Below, piece after piece: positions 7,196 to 13,060 of a stretch of 14,602 nt of DNA (the stretch's first letter is position 1; each line of letters starts with the position of its first letter). This DNA comes from Actinomycetota bacterium (lineage in GTDB: Bacteria; Actinomycetota; Thermoleophilia; RBG-16-64-13): contig PMIZ01000437.1 in assembly GCA_003157225.1 (NCBI GenBank), positions 14,449-29,050 of the forward strand, written 5' to 3'. The notes under the pieces were generated by a model, which saw only the letters and a list, made by a program, of their open reading frames with translations, searched no databases and was not told the DNA's origin. The translations under genes and the position numbers were made by a program.

Positions 7196-7963
7196 TTGAA
7201 CGGGCGAGACGCCCTCCTCATGGCTTCCGGCTGCACCGCCGCTCTGGCCGGTTTGGGTCTTCCCGCGCTCGCTCCAGTGTGGTCGATCGGTAGGTCGTTG
7301 TTGGGGTTGGCCGACCACGTGGCCGACTCCCAGACGGTCGCCCTCACGTTCGACGACGGCCCTCATGCGGAGGGAACTCCACGCGTGCTTGACTTCCTGT
7401 CCGAAAGGCGACTGCGGGCGACGTTCTTTCTCGTGGGGGAGCAGGTAGTGCGAAGACCCGGCCTGGCGTCCGAGATAGCCTCGCGCGGGCATGAGATAGG
7501 TCTGCACGGCTACGAACACCGGACGCTCTTGCGACTCAACGGGCGCGAGCTGAGCGAAGACCTGAAGCGAGCGGTCCACGTCATCTCGTCGGCAACCGGG
7601 AAGGTTCCCGATCTGTATCGCCCGCCCCGCGGCATCTTCACCTATCGGGGGCTGCGGGTGGTTCACCACCTGGGGTGGCACCCGGTACTGTGGGCCGCCG
7701 ATGGCCGCGACTGGAGGAGCTCCGCCACCCCGGACTCGATCTGTGGCCGGATTGCCGAAAGACTGCGGGGTGGAGAGGTGATCCTCCTGCACGATTCCGA
7801 CTACTACGGCTCTCTGGGTTCGTGGCAGAACACGGTTGCGGCCCTGCCGCTCATCATCAGCGCCCTTGAGGCCAAGGGCTGGGCGGCCATCCCAGTGACC
7901 TCGACCTCCAGGCTCGTCGAGAGGCGGCTGAGTATCCGCACGCGATTCGGGGAACAAGAATAG
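7196..7963 (+). CDS. Polysaccharide deacetylase, CE4 / NodB-homology family
   Basis: This 255-residue metal-dependent deacetylase removes N- or O-acetyl groups from cell-wall or other glycans. All five CE4 motifs are visible: TFDDGPH (51-57), with D53 as base and D54 as metal ligand; HGYEH (104-108), the two metal-binding His; YRPPRG (141-146); DGRDW (169-173); and LLHDSD (197-202), with H199 as catalytic acid. The N-terminus (7-38) is moderately hydrophobic and may be a weak signal-anchor; no cleavage site is obvious. I chose TTG at 7196 because AAGGGG lies nine bases upstream; ATG at 7220 would shorten it by eight residues and has no ribosome site. It starts 6 bases after the glycosyltransferase stop, which suggests that the two work on the same envelope glycan or glycolipid. 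Confidence 0.92.
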   Translation: MNGRDALLMASGCTAALAGLGLPALAPVWSIGRSLLGLADHVADSQTVALTFDDGPHAEGTPRVLDFLSERRLRATFFLVGEQVVRRPGLASEIASRGHEIGLHGYEHRTLLRLNGRELSEDLKRAVHVISSATGKVPDLYRPPRGIFTYRGLRVVHHLGWHPVLWAADGRDWRSSATPDSICGRIAERLRGGEVILLHDSDYYGSLGSWQNTVAALPLIISALEAKGWAAIPVTSTSRLVERRLSIRTRFGEQE

Positions 7964-8005
7964 CTGTTGTCGCGCGCCGATTTCCGCGGCTGAAAGGAGC
8001 CGGCC

Positions 8006-8758
8006 ATGGCCGTACGCGAAGTCCGGTTCACGTCTTCCAGTCGCCCTACCATCGAGGGGGCGGGCGTGCACCTGCGCAGGTCCTTCGGCTCCGGGCAGGA
8101 GACCCTCTTCGACCCATTCCTCATGCTCGACGATTTCCGCGGTGACGACCCCTCACAGTACCGGGCGGGCTTCCCCTGGCACCCGCACCGCGGCATCATC
8201 CATCAGGAGATGCCGCGGGGAGACGCACGCGGACGGATGGGCGGCTTCCAACTCTGGGCCAATCTCCCGGCCGAGCGCAAGATGATGGACCCCCGCTACT
8301 TCGGTCTCGCCGCCGCCGACATCCCCGTGGCCCGCAAAGGCGGCGCGAGTGTCAGGGTGATCAGTGGCACGGTGGATGGCTTGACGGGCCCCGTTCGCGG
8401 AGTGGTCATCGAGCCTGAGTACTTCGACGTGACTCTGCAGCCAGACACAACCTGGGACCACCCGGCCGCTCCGGGCCGCACGGCCTTCGCGTACCTGTTC
8501 GGGGGAACCGCCCGCTTCGGCGATCAGGCCGAGGAACTCGCCGCCGAGAAGGGAAGGATCGTCCTCTTCGGTGACGGGGATCTGGTCTCCGTGAGCGCTG
8601 GAGTGAACGGGGCCCGCTTGCTCTTCGTCGGTGGCAAGTCGCTACACGAGCCCATCGCTTGGGGAGGCCCCATTGTGATGAACACCCAGGAGCAGCTCGA
8701 TACCGCCTGGCACGAGCTAGAGGCGGGAACCTTCATCAAGCACAAGCCTACTCAGTAG
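8006..8758 (+). CDS. Pirin family protein with internal deletion in the N-terminal cupin
   Basis: This 250-residue protein is clearly a pirin: FDPFLMLDDF (35-44), FPWHPHRG (56-63), IIHQEMP (64-70), GFQLWANLPAERKMMDPRY (residues about 80-98) and the C-terminal cupin with FAYLFGGTA. Pirins are iron-binding bicupins; some act as quercetinases, some as redox-sensitive regulators. In family members, about 38 residues (the strands after HPHRG, up to the second ligand pair) separate the two ligand pairs. Here HPHRG runs straight into IIHQEMP. The four iron ligands by homology to human pirin (H56, H58, H101, E103) remain as H59, H61, H66 and E68, but the scaffold between them is gone. ATG has AAGGAG six bases upstream. 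The gene lies 42 bases after the deacetylase stop and 13 before the hemerythrin-like gene. Whether it still folds and binds iron is unknown. Confidence 0.9.
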   Translation: MAVREVRFTSSSRPTIEGAGVHLRRSFGSGQETLFDPFLMLDDFRGDDPSQYRAGFPWHPHRGIIHQEMPRGDARGRMGGFQLWANLPAERKMMDPRYFGLAAADIPVARKGGASVRVISGTVDGLTGPVRGVVIEPEYFDVTLQPDTTWDHPAAPGRTAFAYLFGGTARFGDQAEELAAEKGRIVLFGDGDLVSVSAGVNGARLLFVGGKSLHEPIAWGGPIVMNTQEQLDTAWHELEAGTFIKHKPTQ

Positions 8759-8771
8759 GAGACGTGACAGA

Positions 8772-9161
8772 ATGGCGCGTTCGCTCGACGTCATCTCCGC
8801 CTTCCACAACGCATTCCGGAGCGACATGGCGGCAATCGACCGGGCGGCACTGGCTCTCGCCGGGCAGCCTCTCGAAGGAGGCGACGAACCCACCGCCACG
8901 TTCGAGCGCTTCCGCTTCTTCAACGAAATGCTCGCCTTGCACGCAGACGGGGAGGAAGCCGTCCTGTTCCCGGCCCTCGAACGAGTGGCACCGGACGTCG
9001 CCGAAGCCTACTGGCGCGATCACCGCAGACTCGACACGGCCTATGAGGCACTTGACGGAGCGGTGGCCGCGGGTGACGTACTCCGGATGGCGCGGGCAAC
9101 GGCAGCATTCAGATTCCACCTCGAGACGCACCTGGCCAAGGAGGTTCCTCTTGGGCCTTGA
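8772..9161 (+). CDS. Hemerythrin-like (HHE cation-binding) domain protein
   Basis: This 129-residue four-helix protein has the diiron ligand pattern of the hemerythrin HHE family: H12 (helix A), H57 and E61 (HxxxE, helix B), H84 (helix C), and H116, H120 and E124 (helix D). Such proteins bind O2 or NO, sense oxygen or iron, or store iron. The C-terminus is short: family members usually continue with an acidic EEExLFP segment after the last ligand, but here it stops five residues after E124 (VPLGP). The last codons also contain the ribosome site of the E1 alpha gene, which starts inside this gene 11 bases before its stop. ATG at 8772 has AGGAG ten bases upstream. Its position between pirin and dehydrogenase genes suggests a role in redox, oxygen or iron control of them, which is an inference. 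Confidence 0.85.
   Translation: MARSLDVISAFHNAFRSDMAAIDRAALALAGQPLEGGDEPTATFERFRFFNEMLALHADGEEAVLFPALERVAPDVAEAYWRDHRRLDTAYEALDGAVAAGDVLRMARATAAFRFHLETHLAKEVPLGP
9138..9144 (+). promoter_or_regulatory. Ribosome binding site embedded in hemerythrin-like gene (decides E1 alpha start)
   Basis: AAGGAGG, a full Shine-Dalgarno match, lies within codons 123-125 of the hemerythrin-like gene. It is six bases before TTG at 9151, which is in frame with E1 alpha, but 27 bases before ATG at 9172. This spacing favours the TTG as the real start. Confidence 0.75.
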
Positions 9162-10116
9162 ACCGCGGACCATGATCGAGCTTTACACGACAATGCTGAC
9201 CATCCGGCGATTCGAGGAACGGGTGGCCAAGGAGTTCTATGCCGGCAACCTCGTCGGTTTCGTCCACTCCTATATCGGCCAGGAAGCCATCGCTACCGGC
9301 GTGTGCGCCCACCTGACCCACAAGGACCGTATCGTCAGCCACCATCGCGGGCACGGGCACTGCATCGCCAAGGGTGCCGACATGAAGAAGATGATGGCGG
9401 AGATCTACGGCAAGAAGACAGGCTACTGCAAGGGCAAGGGCGGCTCCATGCACATCGCCGATTTCGCCATCGGCATGCTGGGGGCCGACGGCATCGTCGG
9501 GGCCGGACTGCCGATCGCCACGGGAGCAGCCATGGCGGCCCAGATGGAAGGCGAGGGCAACGTGGCCGCCGTGTTCTTCGGCGACGGCGCCTGCCAGGAG
9601 GGCGAGTTCCACGAGGCACTCAACCTCGCGGCCATCTGGAAACTACCGTTGCTCTTCGTCCTCGAGAACAACCACTACGGCGTCAACACGCCCGCCGCCT
9701 ACTCTCTGGCGGCGAAGGACATCATCCGCATGCCCGACGCCTACCACATCCCCAACCAGGCCATCCACGGCAACGACGTGCAGGGCGTCTACCAAGCGGC
9801 AGGAGAAGCGATCGCGCTGCTGAGACGCGGCGAGGGCCCCATCTTCCTCGAGTGCGAGACGTGGCGCCTGCACAAGCACTTCCTCTCCGACGCCCTCGAG
9901 GATCTGCGCCCGGCCGAAGAGCGTGAGGCTTGGGCCAAGAAGGACCCCGTCGTCACCTTTGAAGCCAAGTTGCTGGCGCAAAACCTCCTCTCCCGCGAGG
10001 ACATGGGCCGCATCAACGACGGCATCCTCGCCCAGGTGGAAGAAGCGCACCAATTCGCGGTGGAGAGCCCCTACCCCGAACCGGAGGATGCGCTGGAGGA
10101 CGTGTACTCGACATGA
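9151..10116 (+). CDS. TPP-dependent dehydrogenase E1 component, alpha subunit (acetoin/pyruvate dehydrogenase type)
   Basis: This 321-residue E1 alpha subunit is part of a thiamine-diphosphate-dependent 2-oxoacid or acetoin dehydrogenase that decarboxylates or cleaves the substrate and passes the acyl group to a lipoyl E2. Visible are LTIRRFEERV (16-25), HRGHGHCIAKG (65-75), GYCKGKGGSMHI (91-102), and GDGACQEGEFHEALN (144-158) ending at ENN (172-174). GDG-x26-NN is the TPP/Mg motif. HRGHGH and CKGKGGSMHI are closer to acetoin dehydrogenase AcoA than to pyruvate dehydrogenase, so acetoin or a similar substrate is favoured. The start is TTG at 9151 with a strong ribosome site; ATG at 9172 is the alternative. 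It overlaps the hemerythrin gene by 11 bases and the beta-subunit gene by 4. No E2 or E3 gene follows, so either they are elsewhere or the E1 acts with another acceptor. Confidence 0.93.
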   Translation: MGLEPRTMIELYTTMLTIRRFEERVAKEFYAGNLVGFVHSYIGQEAIATGVCAHLTHKDRIVSHHRGHGHCIAKGADMKKMMAEIYGKKTGYCKGKGGSMHIADFAIGMLGADGIVGAGLPIATGAAMAAQMEGEGNVAAVFFGDGACQEGEFHEALNLAAIWKLPLLFVLENNHYGVNTPAAYSLAAKDIIRMPDAYHIPNQAIHGNDVQGVYQAAGEAIALLRRGEGPIFLECETWRLHKHFLSDALEDLRPAEEREAWAKKDPVVTFEAKLLAQNLLSREDMGRINDGILAQVEEAHQFAVESPYPEPEDALEDVYST

Positions 10117-11069
10117 GAGAGATCACCTACGAGCGTGCGGCCCAGGAGGCCATCCAAGAGGAATTCCGCGCAAATCCGCGGTCGGTGCACATGTCCACCG
10201 ACGGCAACGCGGAGTTGAGCAGTGAGTTCGGTGCCGAGAGGATCAGGGTCACTCCCATCGCGGAGAACTGTTTCGTGGGAGCCGCCATAGGTCTGGCGGG
10301 ATCGGGGTTCCGGGCGATCGCCAACATCCGGATGGCTACGTTCGGCTTCGTGGCCATGGACCAGATGATGAATCACGCTGCCAAGATCCACTACATGTTC
10401 GGCGGGCAGGCGAAGTTCCCGATCCTCTTTCGCATGACGGTAGGGGCGGGCATCTCAGCTGCCGCCCAGCACTCCGTAAGCCCCTACGCCATGTACATGA
10501 ACTCTCCGGGACTCAAGATCATCCTTCCCACCACGCCTTACGACGTCAAGGGTCTCTACAAGACGGCTTTCAGGGACAGCAACCCGGTGGTCTCGTTCGA
10601 GCACATCGGGCTGGGACGCCTGATGGGCGAGGTGCCGGAGGAGAAGTACTTCGTCCCGTTCGGCCAGGCCGGCATACGGCGTGAAGGCGCGGACGTGACC
10701 GTCGTGGCGCTGGCAAGGATGGTCTACGAGGCCCTGGACGCGGCGGACGAGCTGGCTCGGGAAGGCATATCCGTCGAGGTCATCGACCCAAGGACGCTTG
10801 TGCCCTTCGACCACGAGACGGTGATACGATCGGTCGCCAAGACCGGGCGTCTGGTTGTTGTAGACGAGGCCTGCCAGACATGTGGAGCGGCGGCCGAGAT
10901 CATCGCCCTGGTGACCGCGAACAGGTCGGCCTTCGCCACGCTCAAGGCCGCTCCGGCGAGGGTCTGCGGACTCGACGTGCCCGTGCCCTTCAGCCCGCCG
11001 CTGGAGAAGTACGCCATACCCGACAAGACGAAGATCATTCGCGCGGTCCGCGACGTGCTGGCCAGCTAG
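10113..11069 (+). CDS. TPP-dependent dehydrogenase E1 component, beta subunit (acetoin dehydrogenase-like)
   Basis: This 318-residue transketolase-type beta subunit pairs with E1 alpha to form the active site. E51 in TPIAENCFVG corresponds to the Glu that activates the TPP aminopyrimidine, and H120 in AAAQHSV to the active-site His. MVGAG-like sequence (TVGAGISAAAQHS, 109-121) is typical of AcoB. The transketolase C-terminal domain (about 190-318) is complete: EVIDPRTLVPFD, then GRLVVVDEA, and VPVPFSPPLEKYAIPD. Compared with normal family members, the N-terminal loop between the MGED-like segment and the catalytic Glu is shortened by roughly 14-22 residues, and the ELMF motif is replaced by NIRM. 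The active site may therefore be atypical. ATG shares ATGA with the alpha stop. Last gene of the + strand run, ending 39 bases before the minus-strand region. Confidence 0.93.
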   Translation: MREITYERAAQEAIQEEFRANPRSVHMSTDGNAELSSEFGAERIRVTPIAENCFVGAAIGLAGSGFRAIANIRMATFGFVAMDQMMNHAAKIHYMFGGQAKFPILFRMTVGAGISAAAQHSVSPYAMYMNSPGLKIILPTTPYDVKGLYKTAFRDSNPVVSFEHIGLGRLMGEVPEEKYFVPFGQAGIRREGADVTVVALARMVYEALDAADELAREGISVEVIDPRTLVPFDHETVIRSVAKTGRLVVVDEACQTCGAAAEIIALVTANRSAFATLKAAPARVCGLDVPVPFSPPLEKYAIPDKTKIIRAVRDVLAS

Positions 11070-11090
11070 GCGCCCCGACCGGCGAACACG

Positions 11091-11108
11091 GGCGCGTCCA
11101 GCCGCGCC
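11091..11108. terminator. Possible GC-rich hairpin at the end of the E1 operon
   Basis: GGCGCG (11091-11096), a six-base loop and CGCGCC (11103-11108) form a perfect six-pair stem 22 bases after the E1 beta stop, between converging reading directions. No T-tract follows on either strand, so intrinsic termination is doubtful. Confidence 0.25.
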
Positions 11109-11320
11109 TAGGATCGCGAGGCGAAAAGGCCCGTCTGCTTGTCGAGAACCAGCGCGATGGTGGCCGGGTCGCGGCGGCGCATGTTCTCGATGCGAAGGTC
11201 GATGAGCCGCAGGCGGTCGACGCCTCTCGGGTCGGCGTCAGGCAGAGCGGGGGCAAGAATGAGCGCGGTCTGGACTGGAAAGATCGCCAACCCGCGGAGC
11301 GAACTGCCGCTGCGGGTCAT
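11108..11320 (-). CDS. Possible small protein or gene remnant of unknown function
   Basis: This 70-residue frame fills most of the otherwise unassigned 340-base gap between the E1 beta and flippase-like genes. I do not recognise the product. It has no clear transmembrane segment; residues 11-24 (AIFPVQTALILAPA and nearby) are mildly hydrophobic, and the C-terminal half is Arg-rich with RLRLIDLRIENMRRRDP. Third codon positions are mostly G or C, as in real genes here, but chance frames in this GC-rich DNA can look similar. The frame stays open upstream to 11392 without a better start, and there is no ribosome site before the ATG. It could be a short gene, a decayed tail of a larger gene or noise. 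Confidence 0.3.
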   Translation of the reverse strand: MTRSGSSLRGLAIFPVQTALILAPALPDADPRGVDRLRLIDLRIENMRRRDPATIALVLDKQTGLFASRS

Positions 11321-11408
11321 GGCGAGCAGTCCCGGGACGGAGGCGCCTTCGAGCGCCCGGTCGCTTGAGCCAATACTGGGGGTTCGCGGAGCTCAGGCGC
11401 CGTGCTCC

Positions 11409-12560
11409 TCAGGAGTCCCGCCGCCTCCGTTCGGTGCGCCTTCTGAGGAAGCCGGCTCGCGGGGGCCACGAGCCGCCACTTCTTCTGTCCGACTGTGGAT
11501 CCTCGGCAAACCCGCTCACACCGGCCAGCTTGGTGGCATCGAGGGTCCTTGCCGCCTGCTCGGGATGCCTCGATCGCAAGTCCGACCACTTGAAGGGCGA
11601 GAAGAGCAGGGCGCCGGCTCCCATGAGTACCGGAGGCACGGTCCACACGAAGAAGGCCACCAGGCTGTAGCCGGCCGCCCGGGCGGCAGAGATGCCGAAC
11701 AACTGCAGTCCCACCGCGCAGAAGAACTGCCAGGTTCCGGCATTGCCAGGAGCATTGGGAAGAAAGGTGCCGATCATCACGATGGCGAAGACCGCGGCTG
11801 CGTGGAGCCACGAAAGCTGGATGTGGTAGGCGTGGAGTATCAACCAGTACGCGGTGACGTTGACGGCAGCGGCCATCAGCGCGGTCACGATGGCTACCAG
11901 CATCTTGCGGACACTCATCCTTTCGGCGGCTCCGACAAGCTCGAGAGCGATCATTCTTAGGCGAACCACGATCCTCGGGTGCGGTTGCCAACGGTTCAGA
12001 TGCCCGCGCAGGTTCTGCTGACGCGCGGCCAGGAACAGGCCGGCGGCGACGGCCACACCCACCCCCACCTCCATGACGGCGAGGGCGATGCGCAAGGCGT
12101 AGGGCAGAGTGAGCCCGCGCAGGGTGAACCAGACCAAGAGGATGATGGCAATGGCGTCGCTGACGCGTTCGATCAGTTCGGTCGACAGCACCCGGGTCAG
12201 GCTCGTCTTGGATTGCCGGGCCACGATGACGGCGCGTACCACGTCGCCGCCCGACAGCGGAAGGATGCCACTGTAGAGCGTGCCTACGTACACCGCGTTG
12301 AAGAGGTGGATCAGGCGGACCTTGATCGGCCTCAGCAGGTATTCCCACCTGATTGACTCGAGTACGCGCGGAAGGATCTCGACGACGACAGCGAGCGCGA
12401 TCATCCACCAGGCTATGCCCCGGACTTCCTTGGCAAGCTCCGAGAACCGCACTCGCGCTAGGACGTAAGTGAGGGCAGCAGCGGAGATCAACCAGCCGGC
12501 GATAGTTATCCAGTGTGACCCGGACGAGCCCTGCCTCTCGGGACTCCGTCGCACGCTCAC
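11409..12560 (-). CDS. Lysylphosphatidylglycerol synthase TM region / YbhN-like integral membrane protein (flippase-like)
   Basis: This 383-residue multi-pass membrane protein has the fold of the LPG synthase transmembrane domain (PF03706, UPF0104). Hydrophobic segments lie near 17-36, 50-64, 88-104, 135-150, 158-179, 219-245, 253-272, 276-292 and 296-320. Family-like motifs are SGILPLSGGDVVRA (97-110), ELIERVSD (128-135) and FLPNAPGNAGTWQFF (266-280). In MprF this domain flips aminoacyl-lipids; standalone members are linked to export or transfer of lipid-linked substrates, often beside glycosyltransferases, but biochemical proof is rare. There is no soluble lysyl-transferase domain here. The C-terminal 60 residues are basic, Arg-rich and disordered. 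The start is GTG, with GGAG only three bases upstream, so it is not certain. A two-TM small protein gene lies 70 bases upstream in the same direction and may be co-transcribed. Confidence 0.87.
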   Translation of the reverse strand: MSVRRSPERQGSSGSHWITIAGWLISAAALTYVLARVRFSELAKEVRGIAWWMIALAVVVEILPRVLESIRWEYLLRPIKVRLIHLFNAVYVGTLYSGILPLSGGDVVRAVIVARQSKTSLTRVLSTELIERVSDAIAIILLVWFTLRGLTLPYALRIALAVMEVGVGVAVAAGLFLAARQQNLRGHLNRWQPHPRIVVRLRMIALELVGAAERMSVRKMLVAIVTALMAAAVNVTAYWLILHAYHIQLSWLHAAAVFAIVMIGTFLPNAPGNAGTWQFFCAVGLQLFGISAARAAGYSLVAFFVWTVPPVLMGAGALLFSPFKWSDLRSRHPEQAARTLDATKLAGVSGFAEDPQSDRRSGGSWPPRAGFLRRRTERRRRDS

Positions 12561-12630
12561 GCGCTCCAGCTAGGCCGGTACCCCAGTCGGTGCTGGGCTT
12601 GGCTGCCGCCCGGCATGCGGCTCGAGACGG

Positions 12631-12813
12631 TCAGCGCCCCACCCAGAAGAACCGCCTGGTAGGGCGGGCCAGGGCGAGTATGAGGATCACGACGCCGAGC
12701 AGTGCCATGCTGACCCGCAGGCCGATGTTTTTCACCGGGTTCTGGACCAGGCCGGCGCTTCCGGCGGTCGCACCGACTCCCTGAATGGCGAGAAGGACCA
12801 GCAGGGCCCACAC
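12631..12813 (-). CDS. Small two-TM membrane protein, N-terminus likely cut off by a homopolymer frameshift
   Basis: This is a 60-residue hydrophobic protein if started at GTG 12813. It has two helices, about WALLVLLAIQGVGATAGSAG (2-21) and VSMALLGVVILILALA (35-50), and a basic aromatic end (RRFFWVGR). I do not recognise the family. No ribosome site precedes the GTG. On the same strand an ATG at 12850 opens a frame reading MPTFYTNQPP and then enters the other frame after eight C. With seven C it would read through as one 72-residue protein with a normal N-terminus. So either the sequence has one extra base, the gene is frameshifted in this genome, or expression depends on slippage at the tract. 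It lies upstream of the flippase-like gene and may form a unit with it. Confidence 0.5.
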   Translation of the reverse strand: MWALLVLLAIQGVGATAGSAGLVQNPVKNIGLRVSMALLGVVILILALARPTRRFFWVGR

Positions 12814-12818
12814 GGTTC

Positions 12819-12826
12819 GGGGGGGG
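12819..12826 (+). repeat. Run of eight G (eight C on the coding strand)
   Basis: GGGGGGGG is one of the longest mononucleotide runs I noticed in the window. It sits exactly where the N-terminal coding frame of the small two-TM protein breaks. Such tracts cause sequencing errors and, in cells, slipped-strand changes that can switch genes on and off. Confidence 0.9.
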
Positions 12827-12850
12827 TTGGTTGGTGTAAAAGGTCGGCAT

Positions 12851-13060
12851 GTCGTTTGTGAGGACGCCTCGGCGGTGGAGCGGCAGGTCGAATACGCGAA
12901 AAGGTATCACAAGGACGTCCAGCCGCGCGGTGCGAATCTCGTCCTGCGCCCACGGCTCGGTGTTGCTAAGGTTGAAGTGAGCCGAAGGAGGAGCGAATGA
13001 TCGTGATCGGAACACACTCGGCACGGTGAGATCGACGGAACTCACGGGGGGATACGTCCC
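12851..13060. other. Gap between divergent genes, nothing firm apart from the leader ORF below
   Basis: This stretch separates the small two-TM protein (minus strand) from the UbiA gene (plus strand) and should contain promoters for both. It is slightly less GC-rich than its surroundings. I found no convincing promoter pair and no RNA gene. A short ORF with a strong ribosome site (12997-13029) is listed separately. Confidence 0.5.
12997..13029 (+). CDS. Possible leader peptide ORF upstream of the UbiA gene
   Basis: A 10-residue ORF (MIVIGTHSAR) starts at an ATG preceded by AAGGAGGAG, with five bases between AGGAGG and the ATG, a stronger ribosome site than that of the UbiA gene itself (G-rich tract, 13046-13051). 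It ends 31 bases before the UbiA ATG and in a different frame, so the strong site cannot be used by UbiA directly. It may be a leader that feeds ribosomes to the next gene, or chance. Confidence 0.3.
   Translation: MIVIGTHSAR

Noticed and set aside
8659..9150. A 160-residue N-terminal extension of the E1 alpha frame
   Set aside because: It overlaps the pirin end and the whole hemerythrin-like gene in another frame, has Arg/Ser-rich low-information sequence, and a good ribosome site supports the TTG at 9151.
11317..12408. A 363-residue minus-strand frame across the flippase-like gene
   Set aside because: It is Arg/Pro/Gly-rich with no motif, and the overlapping frame encodes a clear multi-pass membrane protein.
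12785..13000. A 71-residue plus-strand ORF ending at ATGA with the leader ORF
   Set aside because: It overlaps the two-TM gene region on the other strand, has weak GC3 bias and no recognisable features, and no ribosome site.
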